NCBI GenBank assembly: GCA_007376745.1 | Contig: VMGU01000001.1 | Span: 1 to 34,611 of the forward strand | Reading direction: 5' to 3' | DNA: 34,611 nt | Source of the DNA: Parcubacteria group bacterium Athens0714_26 | Lineage (GTDB): Bacteria > Patescibacteriota > Minisyncoccia > UBA6257 > 02-FULL-45-10c | Shown: positions 15,056 through 22,791 of the stretch, piece by piece | How the letters are laid out: each line of letters begins with the position of its first letter | Position numbering within the stretch: position 1 is the first letter of the stretch | Program-made: the position numbers and the translations under genes | The notes under the pieces: generated by a model | Told to the model about the DNA's origin: nothing | The model's database searches: none | What the model saw: only the letters and a program-made list of their open reading frames with translations

Positions 15056-16606
15056 TTATTTTACTTGAGCAGGCTCGGATTCACGGTAACGTCCCTTAGG
15101 CGTCACCCAAAAACCAAGTCTGAATTTACCTCCGAGCATTAACCTGGTTTGAGACTCTAGCGCCGGTATGGAGCCAAAAATAATAAGCGTAATCGGGAGC
15201 AACGCCCACTGAAAAAAATATAAAATATACTGCTTGGCTTTTAACTTTTCTCCGTCCGGCCTCGGTGGAAGAAAAATAATGCTTAGTATAGCCGAACTGG
15301 CTATGCCAACAGCGGAAAAACTCATTATAGCCCTCGTAATCCTCGGCAATTTATAAGAAAGCAAAGTAATGCCAAAACTTGCTCCGCCTATTATAAGAGG
15401 CAACCAGCCAAGAGCAAAAAGAATAATTGAGTTAGTAGCGTAGGAGTGAAATCCTTCTAAAATATTAAAAGTCCAATAAAGTTTCGCGCGAAGCGGAATT
15501 TTTTTATTTTTCCTAAAACCATCTAAAAAATACGCGATGTTCTCCGCGCCGAATCCCCATCTCCTTTGTTGCTTATAAACATTCACGAGCGTTTTCCAAA
15601 GAGTCGGCGCCACATTGGCGTCCATGGATACCGGATAAAAAAGCGGCACCACTCGCCAGTTGCCGTCATAATGCAAATAACACTGCCAAAAAATACGCGA
15701 GTCTTCCGACACAACATTTTTTTGCCAATAGCCGATTTCTACCAGCGCCTTAAAAGGCATAGCGTGGGAAGAAAAAGTCGTTAGCCGCTCTGCCCGCGCC
15801 TGTAACATCATATGCCAAAAAGTGGAGGAAAAAGAAACAACCCTACCAAAAGCCGGAGCCTCATAAATATTGTTGGTAAAAAGAGGAATGGGCTGGAAGC
15901 TGGACCGCTGCGGCTTATCACAAGTTAAAAAATGATAAGTTAAACAACCGAAATATTCCGGATAAACCTGCGTGTCCACGTCAAAAACCGACACTAAAAT
16001 ATTTTCGTAATTTATTTTTAGCGGGTCAATCAAATGTTTCTTAACTTCTTTGGCGGCCCAAGCCTCGTTTGACCCCTTGCCGGGTATTTCGCCCGGCAAA
16101 TCAGATGGGTGGCTTGTCACTAAAAATTTAAAAAATTTACCGGAAAACTCTTGCTTTATTTTATCCGCGATAATTGCGGCGGGCTTGCCAATTTTATCTT
16201 CGGTGGCTAAAACGACTATCATTTTATCTTTCGGGTAGTTGGATTTTATCAAACTTTCAAAAGTTTCTTTTACGATTCCGTATGGCTCGTCAAACATCGG
16301 TAGAATTATCAAATGATAAATTTCCTGATAATTTTTCTTAGTTCCAACAAGCATACCAAACCAATCGGTTTTTAAATTCTGACGAGTCTTATTAAAGGCA
16401 GACCGCAAATGCAAAGAAAGATATATTGTTTTTAAAAGCCAATAGGTGTCAAAAAGTATTATAAAAACAGCTATCCATACCGGTTTCTGCCATGACAAAA
16501 AAACGACTAAAATCAGCGTCGTCCAAGAAAGAAGGCCCGGAAGAATTTCAAAAAGCCTGTACATTTTGTGTTCTAAGAGCTTATCTATAATCTTATTAAA
16601 AAACAA
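15056..16606 (-). CDS. Membrane glycosyltransferase, family 2 type
   Basis: Processive-type GT2 enzyme at the inner membrane. Two N-terminal hydrophobic segments (about 20-60), a cytoplasmic GT-A domain ('HLIILPMFDEPYGIVKETFESL', 'VSVFDVDTQVYPEYF' with D-x-D, 'VSEDSRIFWQ' with the E-D base motif), and 'VYKQQRRWGFGAEN', the Q-x-x-R-W site of synthase-type GT2 proteins. At least four C-terminal membrane segments follow. The exact polysaccharide is unknown. A second possible start is a Met about 14 residues in (KMYRLF). It is divergent from tRNA-Glu. Confidence 0.85.
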   Translation of the reverse strand: MFFNKIIDKLLEHKMYRLFEILPGLLSWTTLILVVFLSWQKPVWIAVFIILFDTYWLLKTIYLSLHLRSAFNKTRQNLKTDWFGMLVGTKKNYQEIYHLIILPMFDEPYGIVKETFESLIKSNYPKDKMIVVLATEDKIGKPAAIIADKIKQEFSGKFFKFLVTSHPSDLPGEIPGKGSNEAWAAKEVKKHLIDPLKINYENILVSVFDVDTQVYPEYFGCLTYHFLTCDKPQRSSFQPIPLFTNNIYEAPAFGRVVSFSSTFWHMMLQARAERLTTFSSHAMPFKALVEIGYWQKNVVSEDSRIFWQCYLHYDGNWRVVPLFYPVSMDANVAPTLWKTLVNVYKQQRRWGFGAENIAYFLDGFRKNKKIPLRAKLYWTFNILEGFHSYATNSIILFALGWLPLIIGGASFGITLLSYKLPRITRAIMSFSAVGIASSAILSIIFLPPRPDGEKLKAKQYILYFFQWALLPITLIIFGSIPALESQTRLMLGGKFRLGFWVTPKGRYRESEPAQVK

Positions 16607-16629
16607 GCGTTTTTGAAACCGGGAAAAAC

Positions 16630-16657
16630 TTGGATTTTCCCGAAGAAATGTTATAAT
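16630..16657 (+). promoter_or_regulatory. Promoter of tRNA-Glu
   Basis: TTGGAT (16630-16635), 16 bases, TATAAT (16652-16657). Transcription would begin near 16664, seven bases before the tRNA, and could run on into the gene at 16755. Confidence 0.5.
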
Positions 16658-16670
16658 CCAATAAATTATC

Positions 16671-16745
16671 GGTCCTGTCGTCTAGCCTGGCCTAGGACAT
16701 CGGCTTTTCAAGCCGGTAACACGGGTTCGAATCCCGTCGGGACTA
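16671..16745 (+). tRNA. tRNA-Glu (anticodon TTC)
   Basis: 75 bases. Acceptor GGTCCTG pairs with CGGGACT with wobble pairs, the T-arm is ACGGGTTCGAATCCCGT, and the anticodon loop TTTTCAA gives TTC, which reads GAA/GAG. CCA is not encoded. A protein gene starts only 9 bases after it, again a tRNA-mRNA co-transcript arrangement. Confidence 0.9.
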
Positions 16746-16754
16746 CTATCAATA

Positions 16755-17612
16755 ATGAATAATTTAATTAAGAATGACTACATTCCATTTGATAAATCAT
16801 GGATTATAAGGATGGCGGTATTGGATTTATTAAATGGATACGATGACAGTGTGAAATTTTTAGAAAAACATCAAAAGGAATTAAGCGATGACTTAAAATC
16901 CCTGCACCGCGCATCAATTCAATGGAATTCAAACTCACCCATTGATGTCGGGGAATCCGGCACTTTATACAGATTTCTCAAGTTCGCATCATGGAAATTA
17001 AAACAGCGTAAAAAATTCATCATTAAAGGAACACTAAAGAGAAGAAAAATCTGCGATAATCCAGAAATTGTTAATTGGCCACTAAAAAAATTATTAACAC
17101 TTGATAATAAAACTTCGCAGTGGGCTAGCGCTTCTATTCTGACGGGAAATCAGAAAAGAATTACAAATCCGCCCTATAAATTACAAGTGACCTACGACGC
17201 GGTCGAACATTGGAATAATACAAGGGGTAAACGTAAGAGCTGGAAAATAAAATATGACGAAACCATATTAGAGCAAGCCTCGGCTTATTTACGATGGTTA
17301 AAGAATAAAAAAATGGAATTTTATCCAAAGCAATCGGAAGATTATTGTTTTGCGCGCGCGTTTGGAATCATAACAGCAAAAGAAGGCGAAAAAAGATGGC
17401 CGGGATTAAGAAATCATGAAAGTGATAGAATAGTTGAAATGGAACAAGCACTGCGTCAAAAAGAAATAGTCTCTAAAGATCATAGGGTTATACAATCTAT
17501 CGCGATGCTTAAAAAAGACAAGGTTAAAATAAAATACCCCGATTCTGTAAATAAAAGCTGGCCGCAGTTTTGGAGATTTTTGAAAGATTCTCCGTATTCA
17601 ATAACTCAATAA
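16755..17612 (+). CDS. Hypothetical protein with EPSP-synthase-like motifs, 285 aa
   Basis: 'PIDVGESGTLYRFLKF' (about 62-77) resembles the G-N-S-G-T-x-x-R block of EPSP synthase/MurA-type enolpyruvyl transferases, and 'KTSQWASASILTG' (about 119-131) resembles their 'S-S-Q-f-l-t-a-l' block. The C-terminal half ('DYCFARAFGIITAKEGEKRW') does not match what I know of these enzymes, and the protein is far shorter than EPSP synthase (about 430). It may be a divergent one-domain relative. It starts 9 bases after tRNA-Glu and has no clear Shine-Dalgarno sequence. It ends 16 bases before tsaD. Confidence 0.5.
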   Translation: MNNLIKNDYIPFDKSWIIRMAVLDLLNGYDDSVKFLEKHQKELSDDLKSLHRASIQWNSNSPIDVGESGTLYRFLKFASWKLKQRKKFIIKGTLKRRKICDNPEIVNWPLKKLLTLDNKTSQWASASILTGNQKRITNPPYKLQVTYDAVEHWNNTRGKRKSWKIKYDETILEQASAYLRWLKNKKMEFYPKQSEDYCFARAFGIITAKEGEKRWPGLRNHESDRIVEMEQALRQKEIVSKDHRVIQSIAMLKKDKVKIKYPDSVNKSWPQFWRFLKDSPYSITQ

Positions 17613-17628
17613 AAAATTTAATATCAAT

Positions 17629-18741
17629 ATGAAACCATCTGTTATTTTAGCTATTGAAACCAGTTGCGACGACACCTCTATCGCTTTAGTGAAATGCCAA
17701 GGCGGCATAAAAAATCCGCGTTTTGAAGTTTTAAAAAGCGTTGTTTCTTCACAAATTGCCGTACACAGACCGTTCGGCGGCGTAGTGCCAAACCTTGCCA
17801 AACGCGAACATATTAAAAATCTACCGATTATCTGGAAGCAATTCGCTAAAAGCCATCCGCCGTCAACCATCAACCAGATAGCCGTTACTGTCGGACCAGG
17901 CCTTGAACCCGCTCTTTGGACAGGAATAACTTTCGCCCAGGAACTTTCAGAAAAAATTAAAAAGCCGCTTATGGGCGTTAACCATCTGGAGGGTCATCTA
18001 TATTCCGATTTATTATCAACATCAAAAATCACAGAAATTAAGTTCCCTGCCACCGCCTTGATTGTCAGCGGCGGGCACACAATTCTTTTAAATATGAAAA
18101 ATTTAAATCATTGGACCAAACTCGGTGAAACTCTGGATGACGCGGCAGGCGAAGCCTTTGATAAAGTGGCAAAAATGCTCGGCCTTCCCTATCCCGGCGG
18201 CCCGGAAATTGATAAACTGGCGGTTAAAGGCAACCCTAACGCAATTAAATTCCCCCGCCCTCTTTTAAATCCGCAGCCAAACAAGAATAAACAAAATAAA
18301 TACAATTTCAGCTTTTCTGGCCTTAAAACTTCCGTGTTGTATTACTTACGAAAATACGAAAATAACGAAAATACGAAACAAGAAAAAAATATTCAACAAT
18401 CTGCTTTTCGTACTTTCGTACCAGTTCTTAATTTCGTAAATAAGGCCGATGTGGCCGCTTCTTTCCAACAAGCAGCAACTGATGTATTAGTTCAAAAAAC
18501 CGTCCGCGCCGCCAAGGAATTTGAATCAAAAACAATAATGCTTTCCGGCGGAGTTTCCGCCAACAAACTGCTCCGCAACACCCTAAAGCAAAAATCCGAG
18601 GAATTAAAAATAAATTTTCTGGCTCCGGAATTTGAATTTATTACCGATAATGCCGCCATGATAGCCGCCGCGGCGTATATTAATCTGCTTTCTAAAAAGA
18701 AAAAATTAAAGATAGAAGCTCGATCGGATTTAACCGTATAA
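17629..18741 (+). CDS. tsaD: tRNA N6-adenosine threonylcarbamoyltransferase TsaD, with an inserted segment
   Basis: Makes the t6A modification at position 37 of ANN-decoding tRNAs. Visible: 'LAIETSCDDTSIAL' N-terminus, 'GGVVPNLAKREH', 'VNHLEGHLYS' (the H-x-x-x-H metal site), 'LIVSGGHT', 'GETLDDAAGEAFDKVAKML' and 'SFSGLKT'. At about residues 240-272 a block ('RKYENNENTKQEK' ... 'VPVLNFVNK') has no counterpart in normal TsaD, which has about 10 residues there. This block is encoded by a repeat element at 18346-18439 and keeps the frame. The downstream 'ADVAASFQQAATDVLVQKT' and 'SGGVSANKLLR' are normal, so the enzyme is probably active. Confidence 0.94.
   Translation: MKPSVILAIETSCDDTSIALVKCQGGIKNPRFEVLKSVVSSQIAVHRPFGGVVPNLAKREHIKNLPIIWKQFAKSHPPSTINQIAVTVGPGLEPALWTGITFAQELSEKIKKPLMGVNHLEGHLYSDLLSTSKITEIKFPATALIVSGGHTILLNMKNLNHWTKLGETLDDAAGEAFDKVAKMLGLPYPGGPEIDKLAVKGNPNAIKFPRPLLNPQPNKNKQNKYNFSFSGLKTSVLYYLRKYENNENTKQEKNIQQSAFRTFVPVLNFVNKADVAASFQQAATDVLVQKTVRAAKEFESKTIMLSGGVSANKLLRNTLKQKSEELKINFLAPEFEFITDNAAMIAAAAYINLLSKKKKLKIEARSDLTV
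18346..18439. mobile_element. MITE-like copy of the GxxExxY cassette repeats inside tsaD
   Basis: A 94-base segment starts with TTACGAAAATACGAAAA (18346-18362), identical to the 17-base end of cassette B. It continues with another ACGAAAATACGAAA unit and ends with inverted units at 18405-18420 (one mismatch in 16) and TTTCGTAA at 18432-18439. No gene lies inside. It is translated in frame as about 30 extra residues of TsaD. Confidence 0.6.
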
Positions 18742-18770
18742 TAAATTGTCTTTGGTTTTTTATATAATGC

Positions 18771-18796
18771 CGTCACTATCACGCGTGATAGTGACG
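18771..18796. promoter_or_regulatory. 26-base perfect palindrome after tsaD
   Basis: A perfect inverted repeat, half-site CGTCACTATCACG, centred at 18783/18784. There is no T run on either side, so it is not an ordinary terminator. A TATAAT lies just upstream (18763-18768) but without a -35. It could be a protein binding site or an RNA-stabilising hairpin at the end of the tsaD mRNA. Confidence 0.45.
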
Positions 18797-18809
18797 AAAC
18801 ATCTTAAGT

Positions 18810-18841
18810 AAAAAAATCAGGCTATTAAACAATAGCCTGAT
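18810..18841 (-). terminator. Terminator of the 18849-19232 gene
   Basis: 11-bp perfect stem (ATCAGGCTATT 18816-18826 / AATAGCCTGAT 18831-18841). On the minus strand it is followed by a run of seven T. Confidence 0.8.
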
Positions 18842-18848
18842 ATGTTAT

Positions 18849-19232
18849 TTAAATACCCACATATTCTTCCGCGTTGCCCAACACCGCTATTTGCCGGGCG
18901 GTTTCTAACCAGCCTTTCTTTTCTGTCCTCGCAACCAAACCAATTATATATGACCTGAATTTAAATGTTCCTCCTTTTCGATAATACATTACAGCGCTAT
19001 GATACCAGCCTTTTTTCACGAAATAATCTCCGAATTTTTTAGCTACCCAGATATCATTCTTGCCTTCTTTTTTATACCTCTTTTCCGCGAATCCCCAGAA
19101 ACCCATTTCGAAAAGTCGGTCACCAGACATCTTTTCCACCAACTCAGCGGTTGGTAACGATGACGATTTTTGGAATCTCCTTAATTTTTTCCTTGACACA
19201 CCCGTCCTTCTATCGGTCTTTCTTTTAACCAT
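18849..19232 (-). CDS. Hypothetical basic protein, 127 aa
   Basis: Function unknown. The first 25 residues are strongly basic (MVKRKTDRRTGVSRKKLRRFQK), then a helical region with aromatic repeats ('FEMGFWGFAEKRYKKEG', 'VAKKFGDYFVKKGWYHSAVMYYRKGG'). The two related 'A-x-x-F/Y-x-K-x-G-x-x' segments resemble tetratricopeptide-like helices. The start is set by AAAGGGG five bases upstream. It has its own promoter and terminator, so it is an isolated unit between tsaD and valS. Confidence 0.6.
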   Translation of the reverse strand: MVKRKTDRRTGVSRKKLRRFQKSSSLPTAELVEKMSGDRLFEMGFWGFAEKRYKKEGKNDIWVAKKFGDYFVKKGWYHSAVMYYRKGGTFKFRSYIIGLVARTEKKGWLETARQIAVLGNAEEYVGI

Positions 19233-19305
19233 CGCATCCCCCTTTAATAAGATATCGCTACACCGTGGTGTAACGGCATGCTTTTAGTTGTGTAGAACTT
19301 TTTGT

Positions 19306-19333
19306 ATTCTACTACTATTGTTAAAAATATCAA
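19306..19333 (-). promoter_or_regulatory. Promoter of the 18849-19232 gene
   Basis: On the minus strand, TTGATA (19333-19328), 16 bases, TAGAAT (19311-19306). A short inverted repeat, TACACC/GGTGTA, lies downstream of it around 19259-19272 and could be an operator. Confidence 0.45.
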
Positions 19334-19393
19334 TAGTCTAAGTGACTGGCAAATAATTGTTAAATCGCTAAAAATCTAATAAAATCAAAGAAT

Positions 19394-21499
19394 ATGAAAG
19401 AACTCTCTCCAGCCTATAATCCTAAAGAAGTTGAGGATAAAATTTACCAAGCATGGGAAAAATCCGGCTACTTTGCGCCAGAGGCGCATCGGCCACAGGC
19501 CGACAACCCGAATAATAAAAAAACTTTTACCATAGCCGTGCCGCCGCCCAATGTTACGGGTTCATTGCATATGGGCCACGCCTTAAATGCCACCATACAG
19601 GATATCTTAATCCGCAAAAAAAGGATGGAGGGTTATAAAACCTTATGGATACCCGGCACCGACCATGCCGGTATAGCCACCCAAAAAGTGGTTGAAAAAG
19701 AACTTAAAAAACAGGGGTTAACCAAACAAGATTTAGGCAGAGATAAATTTTTAGAAAAAATATGGGAATGGAAAGAAAAATACGGGAATATTATCTTAAA
19801 CCAATTCAAAAAAATCGGCTGCTCAATGGATTGGTCGCGCGCGCGCTTTACTATGGACGAAGAATACCAGAAAGCTGTTAATGAAGCATTTAACCACTAC
19901 CATAAAAAGGGTTGGCTCTACAAAGCGGAAAAAGTCATAAACTGGTGCGTTAAATGCCAAACCAGCTTATCGGATTTGGAACTGGAATATAAAGAAGAAA
20001 ACGGAAAGCTTTGGCATATTAAATATCTAATAGCCGGAGAAAAAGAATTTATAACAGTCGCGACAACCAGACCGGAAACAATGCTCGGCGACTCCGCCGT
20101 AGCGGTAAATCCGAATGACGAACGCTATAAAAATCTAATCGGTAAAAAATTAATCCTACCAATACAAAATCGCGAGATACCGGTTGTTGCCGATGAAGAA
20201 ATTGATATGGAGTTCGGTACCGGAGCCGTAAAAGTTACGCCAGCCCATGATTTAGTTGACGCGCGCATTGGTGAAAAGCACAACTTGCCAATTTACAAAA
20301 TTATTAACCAGATAGGAAGAATGACCGAAGAGACCGGCGCCATATGCGACGGATTAAAAATCTTCGAATGCCGCACAAAAGTGGTTGAAGAATTAAAAAA
20401 ACAGGATTTAATCGAAAAAGAAGAAGACTATAAGCACAACGTGGCAATTTGCTACCGCTGCGAAGGCGTTATAGAGCCCCTGCCCAGCCTGCAATGGTTT
20501 TTAAAAATGGATGAGTTGGCGAAGCTTGCTGTCAAAGCGGTAAAAACAGGAGAGGTAAAATTTTATCCCGAGCATTGGGAAAAAACTTATATGGCGTGGC
20601 TTGAAAATATCCGCGACTGGAACATTTCCCGCCAAATTTGGTGGGGGCATAAAATCCCCATTGAGGGAGAAACTGATGTTTTGGATACGTGGTTTTCATC
20701 GGCTTTGTGGCCGTTTGCCATACTTGGCTGGCCCGCCTCCGTTAAAACTACGGCGGGTAAACCAAACAAAACCGATGATTTAAAAAACTTCTACCCCACG
20801 CAAGTTCTTTCGACAGCAAGAGATATTATTAATTTATGGGTGGCACGGATGATTTTTTCAGGACTGGAGTTTATGAAAGAAAAACCCTTTAGCGATGTTA
20901 TAATTCATGGCACGATTTTAGCCAAAGACGGACGCAGAATGTCCAAATCGCTTGGCACGGGCATTGACCCGCTGGACATTATTGAAAAATACGGCGCCGA
21001 CGCCACGCGCTTCGGCCTTATCTGGCAATCAATGGGCTCACAGGACATCCGCTGGGACGAAACAGCCGTGGTAGCCGGCAAGAAATTCGCCAATAAAGTC
21101 TGGAATATCGCCCGATTCGTCTTAAAGCAAACTGCCGGGATAAAATCAGAAAATCCTGACGCAGAAAATTTAGCCGGTGAAAAAAATCTCGCGTCCGAAG
21201 ACAAAAATATTATTGACCTTCTGATAAAAACCAAAAAAGAAATAGAAGAAAATCTGAACGCGTACCAATTCGGCCAAGCTCTTCATATCCTATATGATTT
21301 TATATGGCACGACTTCGCCGATAAATACATTGAGCTAAGCAAAAACCGGACCGACGAACAAGCTAAAAAAATACTGTCCGCCATCCTGTTGGATATTTTA
21401 AAAATACTTCATCCTTTTATGCCGCATATTACCGAAGAAATCTATCAAAATTTACCAGGTAAAAATAAAGAATTTATAATGATAGAAAATTGGAAATAA
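19394..21499 (+). CDS. valS: Valyl-tRNA synthetase, shortened
   Basis: Class I synthetase that charges tRNA-Val. 'PPPNVTGSLHMGHALNATIQD' carries the HIGH-type motif, 'DGRRMSKSLGTGIDPLD' the KMSKS-type motif, and the editing domain has 'TTRPETMLGDSAVAVNP'. 'DVLDTWFSSALWPF' is the ValS signature. It has 701 residues against about 850-950. Two parts are missing: between 'WWGHKIP' and 'DVLDTWFSS' only 5 residues remain where E. coli ValS has about 34, and the C-terminal coiled-coil arm is absent (the protein ends at 'IENWK'). The first loss is inside the catalytic domain; the second is tolerable. There is no Shine-Dalgarno sequence. Confidence 0.93.
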   Translation: MKELSPAYNPKEVEDKIYQAWEKSGYFAPEAHRPQADNPNNKKTFTIAVPPPNVTGSLHMGHALNATIQDILIRKKRMEGYKTLWIPGTDHAGIATQKVVEKELKKQGLTKQDLGRDKFLEKIWEWKEKYGNIILNQFKKIGCSMDWSRARFTMDEEYQKAVNEAFNHYHKKGWLYKAEKVINWCVKCQTSLSDLELEYKEENGKLWHIKYLIAGEKEFITVATTRPETMLGDSAVAVNPNDERYKNLIGKKLILPIQNREIPVVADEEIDMEFGTGAVKVTPAHDLVDARIGEKHNLPIYKIINQIGRMTEETGAICDGLKIFECRTKVVEELKKQDLIEKEEDYKHNVAICYRCEGVIEPLPSLQWFLKMDELAKLAVKAVKTGEVKFYPEHWEKTYMAWLENIRDWNISRQIWWGHKIPIEGETDVLDTWFSSALWPFAILGWPASVKTTAGKPNKTDDLKNFYPTQVLSTARDIINLWVARMIFSGLEFMKEKPFSDVIIHGTILAKDGRRMSKSLGTGIDPLDIIEKYGADATRFGLIWQSMGSQDIRWDETAVVAGKKFANKVWNIARFVLKQTAGIKSENPDAENLAGEKNLASEDKNIIDLLIKTKKEIEENLNAYQFGQALHILYDFIWHDFADKYIELSKNRTDEQAKKILSAILLDILKILHPFMPHITEEIYQNLPGKNKEFIMIENWK

Positions 21500-21522
21500 T
21501 TTAAATAATAACCAATTTCCAA

Positions 21523-22215
21523 ATGAACTACCTTCTTATAATTATTGGTTTATTGCCTTCTTTTGCGTGGCTTACTTTCTATCTTGAAGAAGACCCTCAT
21601 CCGGAGCCAAAAAAACTCATATTTTACACATTTCTTGCCGGGGCGGCCAGCACTTTTATAGTGCTTGGCCTACAACTGCTTTTTAGTAATTGGTTGGCCG
21701 CGAAAAACCTTAACCAATTTGCCTTTTTGCCAATGCTCGTATTGGCCGGCATCGAAGAGCTTTTTAAATTTCTGGCAGCATACCTTGTAGTAAGTAATAA
21801 CCGTAAGGAATTTAATGAGCCTATTGATGCTATGATTTATATGGTTGTGGCGGCTTTGGGATTTGCCGCCGTAGAAAACATAGCTGTGGTTTTTAAAAGC
21901 GGCGTACCCAGCATCGAAACCGCTTCACTGCGGTTTATAGGCGCCACGCTTCTGCACAGCATAAGCTCGGGACTACTGGGTTACTACTGGGCGCGTTCCC
22001 TGTCCCACTACGAAATAGGGCAAAAAATAAGATTGGCGCTGGTAGGATTTTTAGCCGCTACTTTGTTGCATACTATTTTTAACTTTCTTATAATAATATC
22101 AGAGCACTTGGTGGCACCGACTATCTTTTTAATAATATTCGCGCTATTTATTCTGTATGATTTTGAAAAATTAAAGAGATGTAAACAAACTGATAATAAA
22201 ATAAATATTAATTAA
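21523..22215 (+). CDS. PrsW-family intramembrane metalloprotease
   Basis: 230 residues with about seven or eight hydrophobic segments. PrsW-family motifs are visible: 'YLEEDPHPEPKK' (about 20-31), 'GIEELFKFLAAY' (E-E-x-x-K, about 77-88), 'ALGFAAVENIAVVF' (E, N), 'ATLLHSISSGLLGYYWA' (His) and 'LLHTIFNFL' (H-x-x-x-N). The glutamates and histidines form the proposed metal site. In Bacillus, PrsW cleaves an anti-sigma factor; the substrate here is unknown. It lies between valS and hsp20 on the same strand, with 23- and 16-base gaps, so probably one transcript. Confidence 0.85.
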   Translation: MNYLLIIIGLLPSFAWLTFYLEEDPHPEPKKLIFYTFLAGAASTFIVLGLQLLFSNWLAAKNLNQFAFLPMLVLAGIEELFKFLAAYLVVSNNRKEFNEPIDAMIYMVVAALGFAAVENIAVVFKSGVPSIETASLRFIGATLLHSISSGLLGYYWARSLSHYEIGQKIRLALVGFLAATLLHTIFNFLIIISEHLVAPTIFLIIFALFILYDFEKLKRCKQTDNKININ

Positions 22216-22231
22216 AAAAATAAATAAAAAT

Positions 22232-22729
22232 ATGCAAGACGAATCTAAAAAATTTTTTGAAAAATTAGCCGGTTCGGCGGAGGATGAAGTCATTAAAGAA
22301 ATTATAGAAACCTCGGACGAAGAGAATGATAAAGACGAAATAGTTTCCATTGAAAAAGAAAATTCTGCGGTAGCCAGCCAGGATATTTTTGAAGAAGGAG
22401 AAGGCAGCCTGACTATTGATGTTTACCAGGCCAAAGACGAAATTGTCGTAGAATCTACAATCGCCGGAGTTAAATCAGAGGACCTGGACGTATCCATTAA
22501 TAATGACTCGGTCACTATACGCGGTAAACGCGAAAAAGAAGCCAAAATTAAAGACGAAGATTACTTTTATCAGGAATGCTATTGGGGCAAGTTTTCGCGG
22601 ACTATCATTTTGCCGCAAGAAATAGATTCGGAAAATTCAGCCGCCAGCCTAAAGAACGGGATTTTAACCATTCATATGCCCAAACTCAACCGCCAGAAAT
22701 CCAAAAAGCTGAAGGTTAAGTTTGATTAA
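22232..22729 (+). CDS. Small heat shock protein, Hsp20/alpha-crystallin family
   Basis: 165 residues. An acidic N-terminal arm (about 1-55) leads to the crystallin domain: 'LTIDVYQAKDEIVVESTIAGVK', 'DLDVSINNDSVTIRGKREKE', 'YWGKFSRTIILP' and 'ASLKNGILTIHMPK' (the A-x-x-x-n-G-v-L motif). The usual C-terminal I-x-I tail is weak or absent. An ATP-independent holding chaperone. It ends with a strong bidirectional terminator. Confidence 0.92.
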   Translation: MQDESKKFFEKLAGSAEDEVIKEIIETSDEENDKDEIVSIEKENSAVASQDIFEEGEGSLTIDVYQAKDEIVVESTIAGVKSEDLDVSINNDSVTIRGKREKEAKIKDEDYFYQECYWGKFSRTIILPQEIDSENSAASLKNGILTIHMPKLNRQKSKKLKVKFD

Positions 22730-22750
22730 ATATCGTTCCCGCACCAGATT

Positions 22751-22782
22751 AAAAACCCCGCCAAAATTGGCGGGGTTTTTAA
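22751..22782. terminator. Bidirectional terminator between hsp20 and the aminotransferase
   Basis: 13-bp stem AAAAACCCCGCCA (22751-22763) / TGGCGGGGTTTTT (22768-22780), with T runs on both strands. Confidence 0.85.
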
Positions 22783-22791
22783 TTTAAGCTT

